Shown piece after piece: positions 1-6,051 of a stretch of 7,411 nucleotides of DNA. The DNA lies in NCBI GenBank assembly GCA_046262315.1, contig JBHEMZ010000055.1:1-7411 (forward strand), written 5' to 3'. The notes beneath the pieces are model-generated. The model was not told the origin of the DNA. It saw only the letters and a program-made list of their open reading frames with translations, and did no database searches. How positions within the stretch are numbered: the first letter of the stretch is position 1; each line of letters opens with the position of its first letter. The translations under genes and the position numbers were made by a program. Source of the stretch: JACVRM01 sp046262315 (GTDB lineage Bacteria > Actinomycetota > Thermoleophilia > Gaiellales > Gaiellaceae).

Positions 1-147
1 GTCCGCCTGGTGGGCGCTGTGCTCGCCGAGCAACACGACGAGTGGGCGGTCGCCCGTCGCTACATGAGCGCCGAGTCGATCGCCAAGGCGCTCGCCCATC
101 CCGTCGCCGAACCGAAGGAGGTGATCGCGATCGAGGCGGCCGCGTAG
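1..147 (+). CDS. IS256 (Mutator) family transposase, C-terminal 48 residues, cut by window edge
   Basis: The reading frame is open from the first base and ends at TAG 145-147. It reads VRLVGAVLAEQHDEWAVARR followed by YMSAESIAKAL. The HDEW-(A/Q)-V-x-RRY(M/F)S segment is typical of the extreme C-terminus of actinobacterial Mutator-type DDE transposases, beyond the catalytic glutamate, so the active-site residues are off the window to the left. The enzyme family moves its IS by DNA strand transfer and makes 8-9 bp target duplications. The start and most of the protein are missing here only because the window begins inside the gene; whether the full gene is intact cannot be judged. The frame call is secure and the family assignment rests on the short tail alone. 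Confidence 0.85.
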   Translation, partial: VRLVGAVLAEQHDEWAVARRYMSAESIAKALAHPVAEPKEVIAIEAAA

Positions 148-205
148 AAGGTCAGGCGAGGATGACCCGCTCAACCTCGCACACCACTTGACGGGACGTG
201 CCGCC
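1..205 (+). mobile_element. 3' end of an IS256-family insertion sequence
   Basis: The transposase tail is followed 30 bp later by CACACCACTTGACGGGACGT at 180-199. Elements of this family end shortly after the transposase stop in an inverted repeat of this style (…CACCACTT…GGGAC…). The outer limit near 205 is an estimate, because the partner inverted repeat and target duplication lie outside the window. Confidence 0.6.
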
Positions 206-419
206 GTAAGCAGCCGGGTCGCTAGCAGGTGGCGCAGCAGCCCTCGCCGCGCCAAGAGGGTCCGCGATCCTCGATCGGCCGGGTCCAGAGACTCATGACC
301 TGGTTTGGTTCGTGCGGCCGGACACAAGATTCCGGGCGAAACGGGCAAATTTGCAGGCTTTTTTCTCGCTCGTTTGGGCCACGGGTTTGGGCCACAGACC
401 GGATTGCCGCGTCTGATCT
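206..419. other. Gene-free stretch between the IS256 end and the tRNA-derived repeat
   Basis: I see no convincing coding sequence here. Open frames on both strands have no family resemblance, no ribosome binding site, and run into the tRNA-derived repeat. The stretch is locally less GC-rich around 340-375, contains the 10-bp palindrome GCAAATTTGC (345-354), and carries a 13-bp doublet described separately. It lies just beyond the 3' end of the tRNA fragment, where an integrative element would start or the old chromosome would resume. Confidence 0.4.
372..397. repeat. Tandem 13-bp doublet containing GTTTGGGCCAC
   Basis: GTTTGGGCCAC occurs at 372-382 and again at 385-395, giving a period of 13 bp. 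The doublet lies about 60 bp outside the att-like core on its tRNA-3' side. Short direct repeats in such a place can be integrase arm-type sites, but nothing else here supports that role. Confidence 0.5.
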
Positions 420-504
420 GACAACCGAAATGCCATTTTGCAGGCACTTCAAGAGACGGGAGCGACGGGACTCGAACCCGCGACCTCCGGCGTGACAGGC
501 CGGT
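420..504 (-). repeat. tRNA-Asp(GTC) 3'-half fragment plus downstream flank, att-like copy 1
   Basis: On the minus strand, 504-456 reads as the 3' half of a tRNA-Asp gene. It has a perfect 5-bp anticodon stem CCGGC/GCCGG around loop CTGTCAC (anticodon GTC), then variable bases AGGTC, a T arm GCGGG-TTCGAGT-CCCGT, and an acceptor strand CGCTCCC. No D arm or matching 5' acceptor strand (GGGAGCG) lies at higher coordinates, so it cannot be a functional tRNA. The 49 bp at 456-504 is identical to 6354-6402. Homology continues more loosely through 420-455 (GACAAC…TTTGCAG…ACTT, 23 of 30 ungapped positions against 6323-6352), but not on the other side. Tyrosine integrases commonly use the 3' half of a tRNA gene as their crossover region, so this is best read as an attachment-site scar. 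Confidence 0.85.
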
Positions 505-746
505 ACAGGCTCGACCGGCACAGCCGGCTACAACCCGGAATTACCGGCTAGAGCAGCATTTTCTCACCGACCAAACCGACTGCGACCGGCTACGACCGGC
601 TGCCGCCCGGCAGAGCTTGTGTGGCAGGTGTGTGGCGAGGTCGGTGTCCGGCCAGGCAACGTGACGGGAGCCGGTGATCGCCACGAACAGCTCCTGGTTG
701 CTTCGGCGTCAATCATCCTGCCTTGACAGACTGGCTCGGCCGGCGT
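505..746. other. Non-coding stretch with repeated CCGGC motifs
   Basis: No gene is supported here. Five CCGGCNN heptamers sit at 515-521, 524-530, 544-550, 586-592 and 596-602, mostly CCGGCTA or CCGGCTG, directly on the tRNA-5' side of att-like copy 1. The rest, up to the end of the methyltransferase pseudogene, has no recognisable content. If the island is an integrated element, this is its terminal sequence next to the att site. Confidence 0.4.
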
Positions 747-1450
747 CTACGGCGTGAGCCGGCGTGCGAGCATGCGGGCGAAGGCCAGGTTCTCTCCTGC
801 GTCCGTGCGCATCATCGCCAGCCATTCGGGTACGAAGGCGGCGAATCGCTTCGGGACGAAGCCGAGTTCGAGAGTGGCTTCGTCCCAGGCGACCCAGTAT
901 CGCCAGCCGTCTTGGATGAGGTCGGCGGTCTCGACGTCGACGAGGCCGGTCTTGGTCCAGTGCCGTCGCCACCAGTCGGGGCTGTGGAAGCTCCAGAGGT
1001 CCCAGTGCTTGCGCCACTGTTCGGCCAGGTGGGCCGGTGGAGCGGCTTCGAATTCGTGGACGAGCGCGGGGACGACGATCCCGATCTCGCTCGCCACCAG
1101 GCTTGACGAGCGGCGCGAGATGTGTGCCGAGGTAGAGGTCGTCGGTCCCGAAGTAGTGGTATGCGTCGAGGCTGACGATCGCGTCGAAGAAGCCTTCGGC
1201 GAACGGGAGTGTGTGCGCCTCGGCGTGCACCGGATAGACGAGTGATTCGACACCTGCTTTCCGTATGCGCGTCCAGTTCTCCGTAGCCGGCACCCAGAGA
1301 TCCGTTGCCCAGACCTGGACGCCCAACTCCCTGGCGAGGAAGATCGAGCTGAGCGCCTTTCCGCAGCCGAGGTCGAGGATCCGCATCCCCGCAGCATCGC
1401 GCCGGTGCGAGGGTGCGGGTGCGGACGGCTTCGGCCCAAGCCCTATGGTG
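747..1450 (-). pseudogene. Class I SAM-dependent methyltransferase, frameshifted and N-truncated
   Basis: The frame from 1386 begins MRILDLGCGKALSSIFLARE, which is SAM-binding motif I (DLGCG) of a Rossmann-fold methyltransferase, followed by an acidic strand-2 end (WATDLW) and LPFAEGFFDAIVSLDAYHYF. It stops making sense after LVKPGG near 1095. The sequence continues in another frame as EIGIVVPALVHEF…WSFHSPDWWRRHW…LARRLTP and ends at TAG 749-747. The break coincides with a tandem 4-bp duplication (TCGCTCGC on the plus strand, 1087-1094); removing one unit joins the two parts. Upstream of 1386 a second frame reads WAEAVRTRTLAPG, which fits the helix usually preceding motif I. It is separated from the ATG by about 14 surplus bases (1387-1400), so there is a second lesion. 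The usual N-terminal 30-40 residues are not recognisable, and the remnant abuts the IS3 fragment. The substrate is unknown. It is almost certainly inactive. Confidence 0.85.
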
Positions 1451-1546
1451 CCACCGATGGCCTACGGCGTGGGCGCGACGATGTCCGCTCTGTCTCCTTC
1501 ACGCTTTCCGGCGTGCCCGTTGTCGCTGCGTCGTCGACAACTTCTA

Positions 1547-1770
1547 CTACGTCGTCTTGCGCAACCGGACGAGCTCTTGCTGCACGTCACTGGGCAGGAC
1601 GCGCGAGACGCGGGAGTCGCGTCCGGCTGCGCCTGGCGCACCCACAGACGCAGCGCCTCCCGGTGGATGCCGAGATCACGCGCGACGTGCGCGATCGGGC
1701 GGCCCGACTGCTCGACCATCCGCACCGCACGCTCGCGGAGTTCGGGCAAGCACTTCCTTGAGATTGTCAT
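1547..1770 (-). pseudogene. IS3-family OrfA (helix-turn-helix transposase subunit), frameshifted fragment
   Basis: From ATG 1770-1768 the protein reads MTISRKCLPELRERAVRMVE and then IHREALRLWVRQAQPDA. This is the N-terminal HTH_Tnp domain of IS3-family OrfA proteins: a PELRERAVRMV first helix and an LRxWVRQA recognition region, which binds the IS ends. After TPASRAS (near 1608) the expected continuation, LPSDVQQELVRLRK, is found one frame over and stops at TAG 1549-1547. The leucine-zipper tail is lost and OrfB is absent. A Shine-Dalgarno-like AAGGAG lies 11 bases before the start (plus strand 1782-1787), a rather long spacing. Below 1547 the sequence passes into the methyltransferase remnant, so a deletion has joined the two. 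Confidence 0.82.
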
Positions 1771-1797
1771 CGCTGGAGCATCTCCTTTTCACCAGAA

Positions 1798-1832
1798 CAG
1801 AGCCTGGCTCAGGAGCCTCTCAAGAATCCCAG
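1798..1832 (-). repeat. Left terminal inverted repeat of the IS3-family fragment
   Basis: Read inward on the minus strand from 1832, the sequence is CTGGGATTCTTGAGAGGCTC and then CTGAGCCAGGC. Read inward on the plus strand from 5439, the other IS3 remnant gives CTGGGTTTCGTAGAGGCTCG and then TTTATCTGGC. The two share CTGGG, TTC, AGAGGCTC and GGC in order with one single-base gap, as expected for imperfect IS3-family ends. The same stretch can also fold on itself (GAGCCTGG 1800-1807 with CCAGGCTC 1829-1836). The exact outer base is uncertain by a few positions. Confidence 0.65.
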
Positions 1833-1842
1833 GCTCCCGGGT

Positions 1843-1848
1843 TAGGCT
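1843..1848 (+). promoter_or_regulatory. Probable -10 element of a leaderless cyclase transcript
   Basis: TAGGCT at 1843-1848 ends six bases before the GTG start of the cyclase gene, and no Shine-Dalgarno sequence is present. This spacing is typical of actinobacterial leaderless genes, where transcription starts at or next to the start codon. A -35 element would fall around 1820-1825, inside the IS3 terminal repeat, where the match is poor (TCAAGA). The element is predicted, not demonstrated. Confidence 0.45.
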
Positions 1849-1854
1849 GGTACG

Positions 1855-4800
1855 GTGATCATCTGCTCGAGCTGCGGCGCGGAGAACCCCCTGGGGAAGG
1901 GGTTCTGTGGTGACTGCGGCGGTCCGCTCGCATCCGTTTGTTCTTCCTGTGGAGGCGCGAACCCGCCGGGCAAGCGGTTCTGCGCCGACTGTGGCGCGCC
2001 GCTCGAGGCGGGTGAGGTTGCGTTAGCTGTCGCGGCTCCCGCGGCCGCAGCTGCGCCGACCGCCGAGCGGCGCTTGGTGTCGGTGCTGTTCGCGGATCTC
2101 GTCGGCTTTACGTCGTTGTCGGAGTCGCGGGATACGGAGGAGGTGCGAGAACTGCTCTCGCGCTACTTCGAGACGTGTCGGCGTCTGATCGAGCTGTACG
2201 GGGGCACGGTCGAGAAGTTCATCGGGGATGCGGTGATGGCGGTTTGGGGGACGCCGGTCGCGACCGAGGACGATGCGGAGCGGGCGGTGCGGGCGGCGCT
2301 GGATCTGGTGGCGGCCGTGGCGGCGCTCGGGGACGAGGCGGGTGCGAAGGGATTGCGAGCGCGGGCGGGCGTGTTGACGGGCGAGGCGGCGGTGACGCTC
2401 GGCGCGACGGGCGAGGGGATGGTCGCGGGCGATCTGGTGAACACCGCCTCGCGGCTGCAGTCGGTGGCCGAGCCGGGATCTGTCTTGGTGGGCGACTCCA
2501 CCCGGCGGGCGACCGAGCAGACGCTCGTGTACGAGGACGCCGGTCTGTACGAGCTGAAAGGGAAGGAGGGCGAGACGGCGTTGTGGAAAGCGCTGCGTGT
2601 CGTCTCGGGAGCGCGAGGTCAGTTGAAGTCGCAGGGGCTCGAGGCGCCGTTCGTCGGCCGCGAGCGGGAACTGCGTCAGATCAAGGACCTGTTCCACGTC
2701 TGCGCCGAGGAGCGGCGGGCGCAGCTGGTCTCGGTGACGGGGATCGCCGGGATCGGCAAATCGCGGTTGGCGTGGGAGTTCTACAAGTATTTCGACGGTC
2801 TGCCTCAGCTCACGTACTGGCACCGCGGCCGCTGTCTCGCCTACGGCGAGGGCGTGGCCTACTGGGCGCTGGCGGACATGGTGCGGATGCGCTGCCGGAT
2901 CGCCGAGGACGACGAGCCGCAGGCGGCGCTCACGAAGCTGGGAGCGGCGCTGGACGAGCACATTCTCGATGCGGAGGAGCGGCGCTTCGTTGAGCCGCGG
3001 CTGGCGCAGCTGCTCGGGCTGGGCGAGCAGGAGACGGGGGAGCGGCAGGAGCTGTTTGCCGCCTGGCGGCTGTTCTTCGAGCGGCTCGCCGATACGTACC
3101 CGACCGTGCTCGCGTTCGAGGACATGCATTGGGCCGACGAGGGCTTGCTCGACTTCGTCGAGTACCTGCTCGAGTGGTCACGTAATCATCCGTTGTATGT
3201 GGTCACGCTCGCGCGACCGGAGCTCCAGGAGCGGCGGCCGACCTGGGGCGCCGGCCACCGCAACTTCGTCTCGCTCTACCTGGAGCCGCTCTCGGACGAG
3301 GCGATGGAGGAGCTGCTGAGCGGGCTTGTGCCCGGTTTGCCGGCGGCGCTGCGGGCCCGGATCCTCGCCCGGGCGGAGGGGGTGCCGCTGTACGCGGTCG
3401 AGACGGTGCGCATGTTGCTCGACCGGGGCCTGCTGGTCGCGGACGGCCCGGTGCACCGGGTAACGGGCGAGGTCGAGTCGCTGGAGATACCCGAGACCTT
3501 GCACGCGCTGATCGCGGCCCGCCTCGACGGTCTCTCGCAGGAGGAGCGGCGGCTGCTTCAGGACGCGGCCGTGCTGGGGAAGACATTCACTCCGGCGGCG
3601 CTGGCGGTGCTGACGGGTCTCGACGAGTCGCGGCTCGAGCCGCTCTTGACGACGCTGGTGCGGCGGGAGGTGCTCGGCCTGCAGTCGGATCCGCGCTCGC
3701 CCGAGCAGGGCCAGTACGGCTTCCTGCAGGACTTGCTCCGCCACGTCGCCTACGAGACGCTGCCGCGGCGCGAGCGGCGCGCGAAGCATCTGGCGGCGGC
3801 CGAGCACCTCTCGGCGAGCCTGGCCGAGGAGGAGGTGGCCGAGGTCGTGGCCTCGCACCTGCTCGACGCCTACCGGCTCGACCCCGATGCCGCCGATGCG
3901 GAGCCGTTGCGCGCGCGCGCGCACGTGGCGCTCGTGCGGGCGGGGGAGCGGGCCGCCTCGCTGGGCGCCACGGCCAAGGCGCAGCGCGCGTTCGAGCAGG
4001 CGGCCGAGCTCGCCGCCCTGCCGGCAGAGCGGGCGGCCGCCCTCGTTCGCGCAGGCGAGATGGCGTTCAATGCCGGCGCGACGGAGCGGGCCGGAGCCCT
4101 CGTCGAGCAGGCGATCGCGCTTCACGAGGCTGCCGGAGACACGCACGCGGCCGCCCGCGCGTCGACCTGGCTGGCCCGCGTAGAGTCGATGAGCGGCCGC
4201 AACGAGCAGGCGATCGAGCGGCTCGAGACCGCCTATGCGGTGATCGCAGGCGACGAGCCCGACGCGGACGTGGCGTTGCTGCTCGCCCGCCTCGGCCAGT
4301 TCCACTTCTTCGGCGGCAACAGCGAGCTGGGGGCCGAGCGGACCGAGCGCGCTCTCGACATCGCCGAGGCGCTGCAGCTCCCCGAGGTGCTCGTGGCCGG
4401 CTGGATGACGAAGGGGTTCATCGTCGGAGCGCGGCGTCCCGAGGAGGCTCGCGCCTTGTTCCAGCTCGCCCTCGACACCGCGCTCACCCATGACCTGCAC
4501 ACGCAGGCAGCGTTTGCGTACTCCAACCTCTCGGACCTCCGCTTCCGGCGTGATCGCTATGCCGATGCGCTCGCGTACCTCGAGCAAGCGCTCGCGCTCG
4601 GGCGGAGGATCGGCAATCGGCAGAACGAGTGGTTCGCGCTCAGCGAGATGAGCTACGCCCTCACGATGCTCGGCCGCTGGGACGAGGCGCTCGCCCGGCT
4701 GGCCGAGATCCCCGACGAGCAGCTCGCCAGCAACACCAGCCTCATGAGCTCGCTGAGCGGCGTGCTCGAGATCCATCTGCAGCGCGGCCAGCTCGATGCG

Positions 4801-5394
4801 GCCCGCCGCTTGCTCGCCCGCCGGGAGGAGCTCGGTCGATCCGGCGACCTGCAGGCACAGGGCAGCTTCCACGCCGCCACGGCAGCTGTCCGGCTCGCCG
4901 AAGGCAATACCCGCGGCGCCCTCACGGCCGCCGAGCACGCGGTCGCCGTCGGCCACGCCGCCACGGGCATGGCCTCGCAGGACGTCAAGCAGGGGTTCCG
5001 GCCCGCGCTCGAGGCCGCGCTCGCCCTCGGCGCACGAGACAAGGCAGAGCAGCTGCTCACCACCGTCGAACAGGTTCCGGTCGGCCTGCGTCCGCCCTTC
5101 CTGGCCGCCGCGGCCCACCGCTTCCGCGCCCGCCTCGCCGGGCCGGACGCCGCTGCTGAAAGCAAATTCGTCGCAGCCGCCGCGGAGCTGCACGCCCTCG
5201 AGCTGCCGTTCCACCACGCCGTTGTCATGCTCGAGCAAGCCGAGTGGCTCAGAGGACAAGGCCGCACAAGCGAAGCCGAGCCGTTGCTCACCGAAGCACG
5301 AGGGGCCTTCGAGCAGCTCCAGGCAACACCCTGGCTCGAACGGACGACCCAGGTGCTAGCAACCGGACGCCAAGTCCCGGCCGCGACCTCCTGA
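1855..5394 (+). CDS. Double zinc ribbon / class III nucleotidyl cyclase / AAA ATPase / TPR regulator
   Basis: This is an intact 1179-residue protein. Residues 1-50 form two zinc ribbons with CxxC pairs (C4/C7 with C18/C21; C29/C32 with C43/C46). Residues 51-70 are an Ala-rich linker. Residues 72-250 are a class III adenylate/guanylate cyclase domain that would make a cyclic nucleotide from NTP: metal aspartates D81 (FADLVGFT) and D125 (GDAVMAVWG), base-contacting K121, and transition-state N196 and R200 (GDLVNTASR). Residues 264-680 are an AAA/STAND-type ATPase with Walker A GIAGIGKS (296-303) and Walker B VLAFEDMHWAD (D423). Residues 690-1170 are Ala/Leu-rich helical pairs of TPR type. There is no signal peptide, membrane segment or C-terminal HTH, so it is probably a cytosolic signal-dependent cyclase. 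The GTG start gives a complete first zinc ribbon with no upstream in-frame alternative. It stands alone, flanked by IS3 remnants. Domain calls are secure; the product (cAMP or cGMP) and the signal are unknown. Confidence 0.93.
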   Translation: MIICSSCGAENPLGKGFCGDCGGPLASVCSSCGGANPPGKRFCADCGAPLEAGEVALAVAAPAAAAAPTAERRLVSVLFADLVGFTSLSESRDTEEVRELLSRYFETCRRLIELYGGTVEKFIGDAVMAVWGTPVATEDDAERAVRAALDLVAAVAALGDEAGAKGLRARAGVLTGEAAVTLGATGEGMVAGDLVNTASRLQSVAEPGSVLVGDSTRRATEQTLVYEDAGLYELKGKEGETALWKALRVVSGARGQLKSQGLEAPFVGRERELRQIKDLFHVCAEERRAQLVSVTGIAGIGKSRLAWEFYKYFDGLPQLTYWHRGRCLAYGEGVAYWALADMVRMRCRIAEDDEPQAALTKLGAALDEHILDAEERRFVEPRLAQLLGLGEQETGERQELFAAWRLFFERLADTYPTVLAFEDMHWADEGLLDFVEYLLEWSRNHPLYVVTLARPELQERRPTWGAGHRNFVSLYLEPLSDEAMEELLSGLVPGLPAALRARILARAEGVPLYAVETVRMLLDRGLLVADGPVHRVTGEVESLEIPETLHALIAARLDGLSQEERRLLQDAAVLGKTFTPAALAVLTGLDESRLEPLLTTLVRREVLGLQSDPRSPEQGQYGFLQDLLRHVAYETLPRRERRAKHLAAAEHLSASLAEEEVAEVVASHLLDAYRLDPDAADAEPLRARAHVALVRAGERAASLGATAKAQRAFEQAAELAALPAERAAALVRAGEMAFNAGATERAGALVEQAIALHEAAGDTHAAARASTWLARVESMSGRNEQAIERLETAYAVIAGDEPDADVALLLARLGQFHFFGGNSELGAERTERALDIAEALQLPEVLVAGWMTKGFIVGARRPEEARALFQLALDTALTHDLHTQAAFAYSNLSDLRFRRDRYADALAYLEQALALGRRIGNRQNEWFALSEMSYALTMLGRWDEALARLAEIPDEQLASNTSLMSSLSGVLEIHLQRGQLDAARRLLARREELGRSGDLQAQGSFHAATAAVRLAEGNTRGALTAAEHAVAVGHAATGMASQDVKQGFRPALEAALALGARDKAEQLLTTVEQVPVGLRPPFLAAAAHRFRARLAGPDAAAESKFVAAAAELHALELPFHHAVVMLEQAEWLRGQGRTSEAEPLLTEARGAFEQLQATPWLERTTQVLATGRQVPAATS

Positions 5395-5438
5395 CACACC
5401 GGCGACGAATGCAGCCCCGCACTTCATTCTGAAGCGCG

Positions 5439-5469
5439 CTGGGTTTCGTAGAGGCTCGTTTATCTGGCA
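5439..5469 (+). repeat. Right terminal inverted repeat of the second IS3-family fragment
   Basis: CTGGGTTTCGTAGAGGCTCG starts at 5439, 44 bases after the cyclase stop, and continues to …CTGGC at about 5468. It matches the left terminal repeat at 1798-1832 in inverted orientation, with the identical core AGAGGCTC at 5450-5457. It lies 31 bases beyond the end of the orfB remnant, which is the normal place for an IS3 right end. Confidence 0.65.
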
Positions 5470-5483
5470 GCCGGATTCGGCTG
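5468..5483. terminator. Short hairpin, possible weak terminator after the cyclase gene
   Basis: CAGCCG-GATT-CGGCTG forms a perfect 6-bp stem with a 4-base loop, followed on the plus strand by the T-rich TTGTCTGTCTTGATATTT. It lies 73 bases past the cyclase stop and inside the IS3 right end, so it could terminate cyclase transcripts or block readthrough. There is no uninterrupted T run, so the call is weak. Confidence 0.35.
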
Positions 5484-5500
5484 TTGTCTGTCTTGATATT

Positions 5501-5620
5501 TCACTGCTCGTACTCGGCGGGCGGCAAGTCGCCCAGTTCGTGCAGACGCTCGGTGTTGTAGAAGCCGATCCAGTGCAGCGTCTCGTGCTCGGCGTGCTCG
5601 TCGCACAGTCGGCTAAAAGC
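5501..5620 (-). pseudogene. IS3-family OrfB transposase, C-terminal remnant
   Basis: The minus strand reads LHWIGFYNTERLHELGDLPPAEYEQ before a TGA at 5503-5501. The YN-x-x-RLH-x-x-L-x-PAEYE ending is the hallmark C-terminus of the IS3 OrfB integrase core. The catalytic DDE residues would lie upstream, but resemblance fades above about 5620, so the catalytic domain is gone. Its orientation matches the OrfA fragment at 1547-1770, yet the two cannot be halves of one interrupted copy: the 3' part lies at higher coordinates than the 5' part on the minus strand. They therefore come from two copies, or from a rearranged one. Confidence 0.8.
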
Positions 5621-5699
5621 GCTCGCTCTCGACGAACCGGGAGCGTCCGCCGTCGACGCACTCGCGGCCCGCCGCACGTTACCGGCACGCGCGCTTCGG

Positions 5700-6039
5700 T
5701 CAGTCTTCGAGACGACCCTGCGCGCCGCCACCGCCGGTGTCGACATCGCCGCCGCCGGTCTCGCCGCCGCCGCCGCCGCCGCCGCCGGTGTTCTCGCCGC
5801 CGTTCGTGCCGTCGTTTCCACCGGTGGCGTCGCCATCGCCCCTGTTCTCACCACCGCCGGTGCGGTCGTTCCCGCCGGTGTCGTCGCCGTCGGGGCCGGT
5901 GTCGTCGTCGCCGCCGTGCCGTCGTTGCCCGGCCGTGTCGTCGCCGTCACGGTCGTCCTCGTTCTCGATCGAGACCCGTCGTCAACCTCGTTCTTGCGCG
6001 CGTCGTCAAGAAGAGAACTGGCAGCCCGCCGATGCTCAT
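5700..6039 (-). pseudogene. Small Asp/Gly/Thr-rich ORF with strong ribosome binding site, frame broken
   Basis: An ATG at 6039-6037 follows a consensus Shine-Dalgarno AAGGAGG (plus strand CCTCCTT 6045-6051) at a 5-base spacing and starts MSIGGLPVLFL. That frame then reads TTRARTRL… and stops near 5950. The neighbouring frames give DDARKNEVDDGS and then ENEDDRDGDDTAG, continuing with repeated GDDTGG, GNDGTNGG and GGGENRGDG motifs to a TGA at 5702-5700. Two small shifts (near 6008 and 5977) would be needed for one protein of about 112 residues. The Gly/Asp tract has almost all C or G third positions in this frame. The opposite strand is also open and would give a Pro/Ser-rich chain, but without a clear ribosome binding site. 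I do not recognise a family, and no function can be assigned. Confidence 0.4.
5763..5786. repeat. (GCC)8 trinucleotide repeat
   Basis: Eight uninterrupted GCC units lie inside a longer imperfect CCG/GTC-rich tract (about 5740-5950). In the preferred minus frame it encodes a run of eight glycines. Such a tract is prone to slippage and may vary between strains. Confidence 0.85.
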
Positions 6040-6051
6040 CGCTTCCTCCTT

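Larger units (their letters stand above)
1547..5620. mobile_element. Composite-transposon-like unit: cyclase gene between two truncated IS3-family copies
   Basis: Two remnants in the same orientation flank the cyclase gene, each keeping the terminus that faces it: the left copy keeps its 5' end and inverted repeat (to about 1832), the right copy its 3' end and inverted repeat (from about 5439). The cyclase starts about 22 bp from one terminus and stops 44 bp from the other. The outer parts of both copies are missing, so the unit could not now move. That the two ends derive from the same IS species is inferred from the matching terminal repeats and family. Confidence 0.55.

Noticed and set aside
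229..521. Overlapping open frames on both strands across the first tRNA-derived repeat (proteins ending RRDSNPRPPA or containing AGGRGFESRRS)
   Set aside because: These residues are what the T-arm and anticodon-arm DNA of a tRNA gives when translated. The frames have no ribosome binding site and no real homology beyond that artefact.
456..535. A functional tRNA-Asp gene on the minus strand
   Set aside because: Only the anticodon arm, T arm and 3' acceptor strand are present. No D arm or pairing 5' acceptor strand was found at higher coordinates of either copy.
3178..5259. Long 693-residue open frame on the minus strand opposite the cyclase gene
   Set aside because: It is antisense to a clearly conserved multi-domain protein. 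Such shadows are normal in very GC-rich genes, and it has no recognisable motif.
1547..5620. One IS3 copy interrupted by insertion of the cyclase gene
   Set aside because: The 5' part lies at lower coordinates than the 3' part although both are minus-strand, and both termini face the cyclase. An interrupted single copy would show the opposite order, with its termini facing outward.
5740..5950. CRISPR array or tandem-repeat locus in the GCC/GTC-rich tract
   Set aside because: There is no constant repeat with unique spacers. It is a low-complexity triplet tract explained by Gly/Asp-rich (or Pro/Ser-rich) codons.
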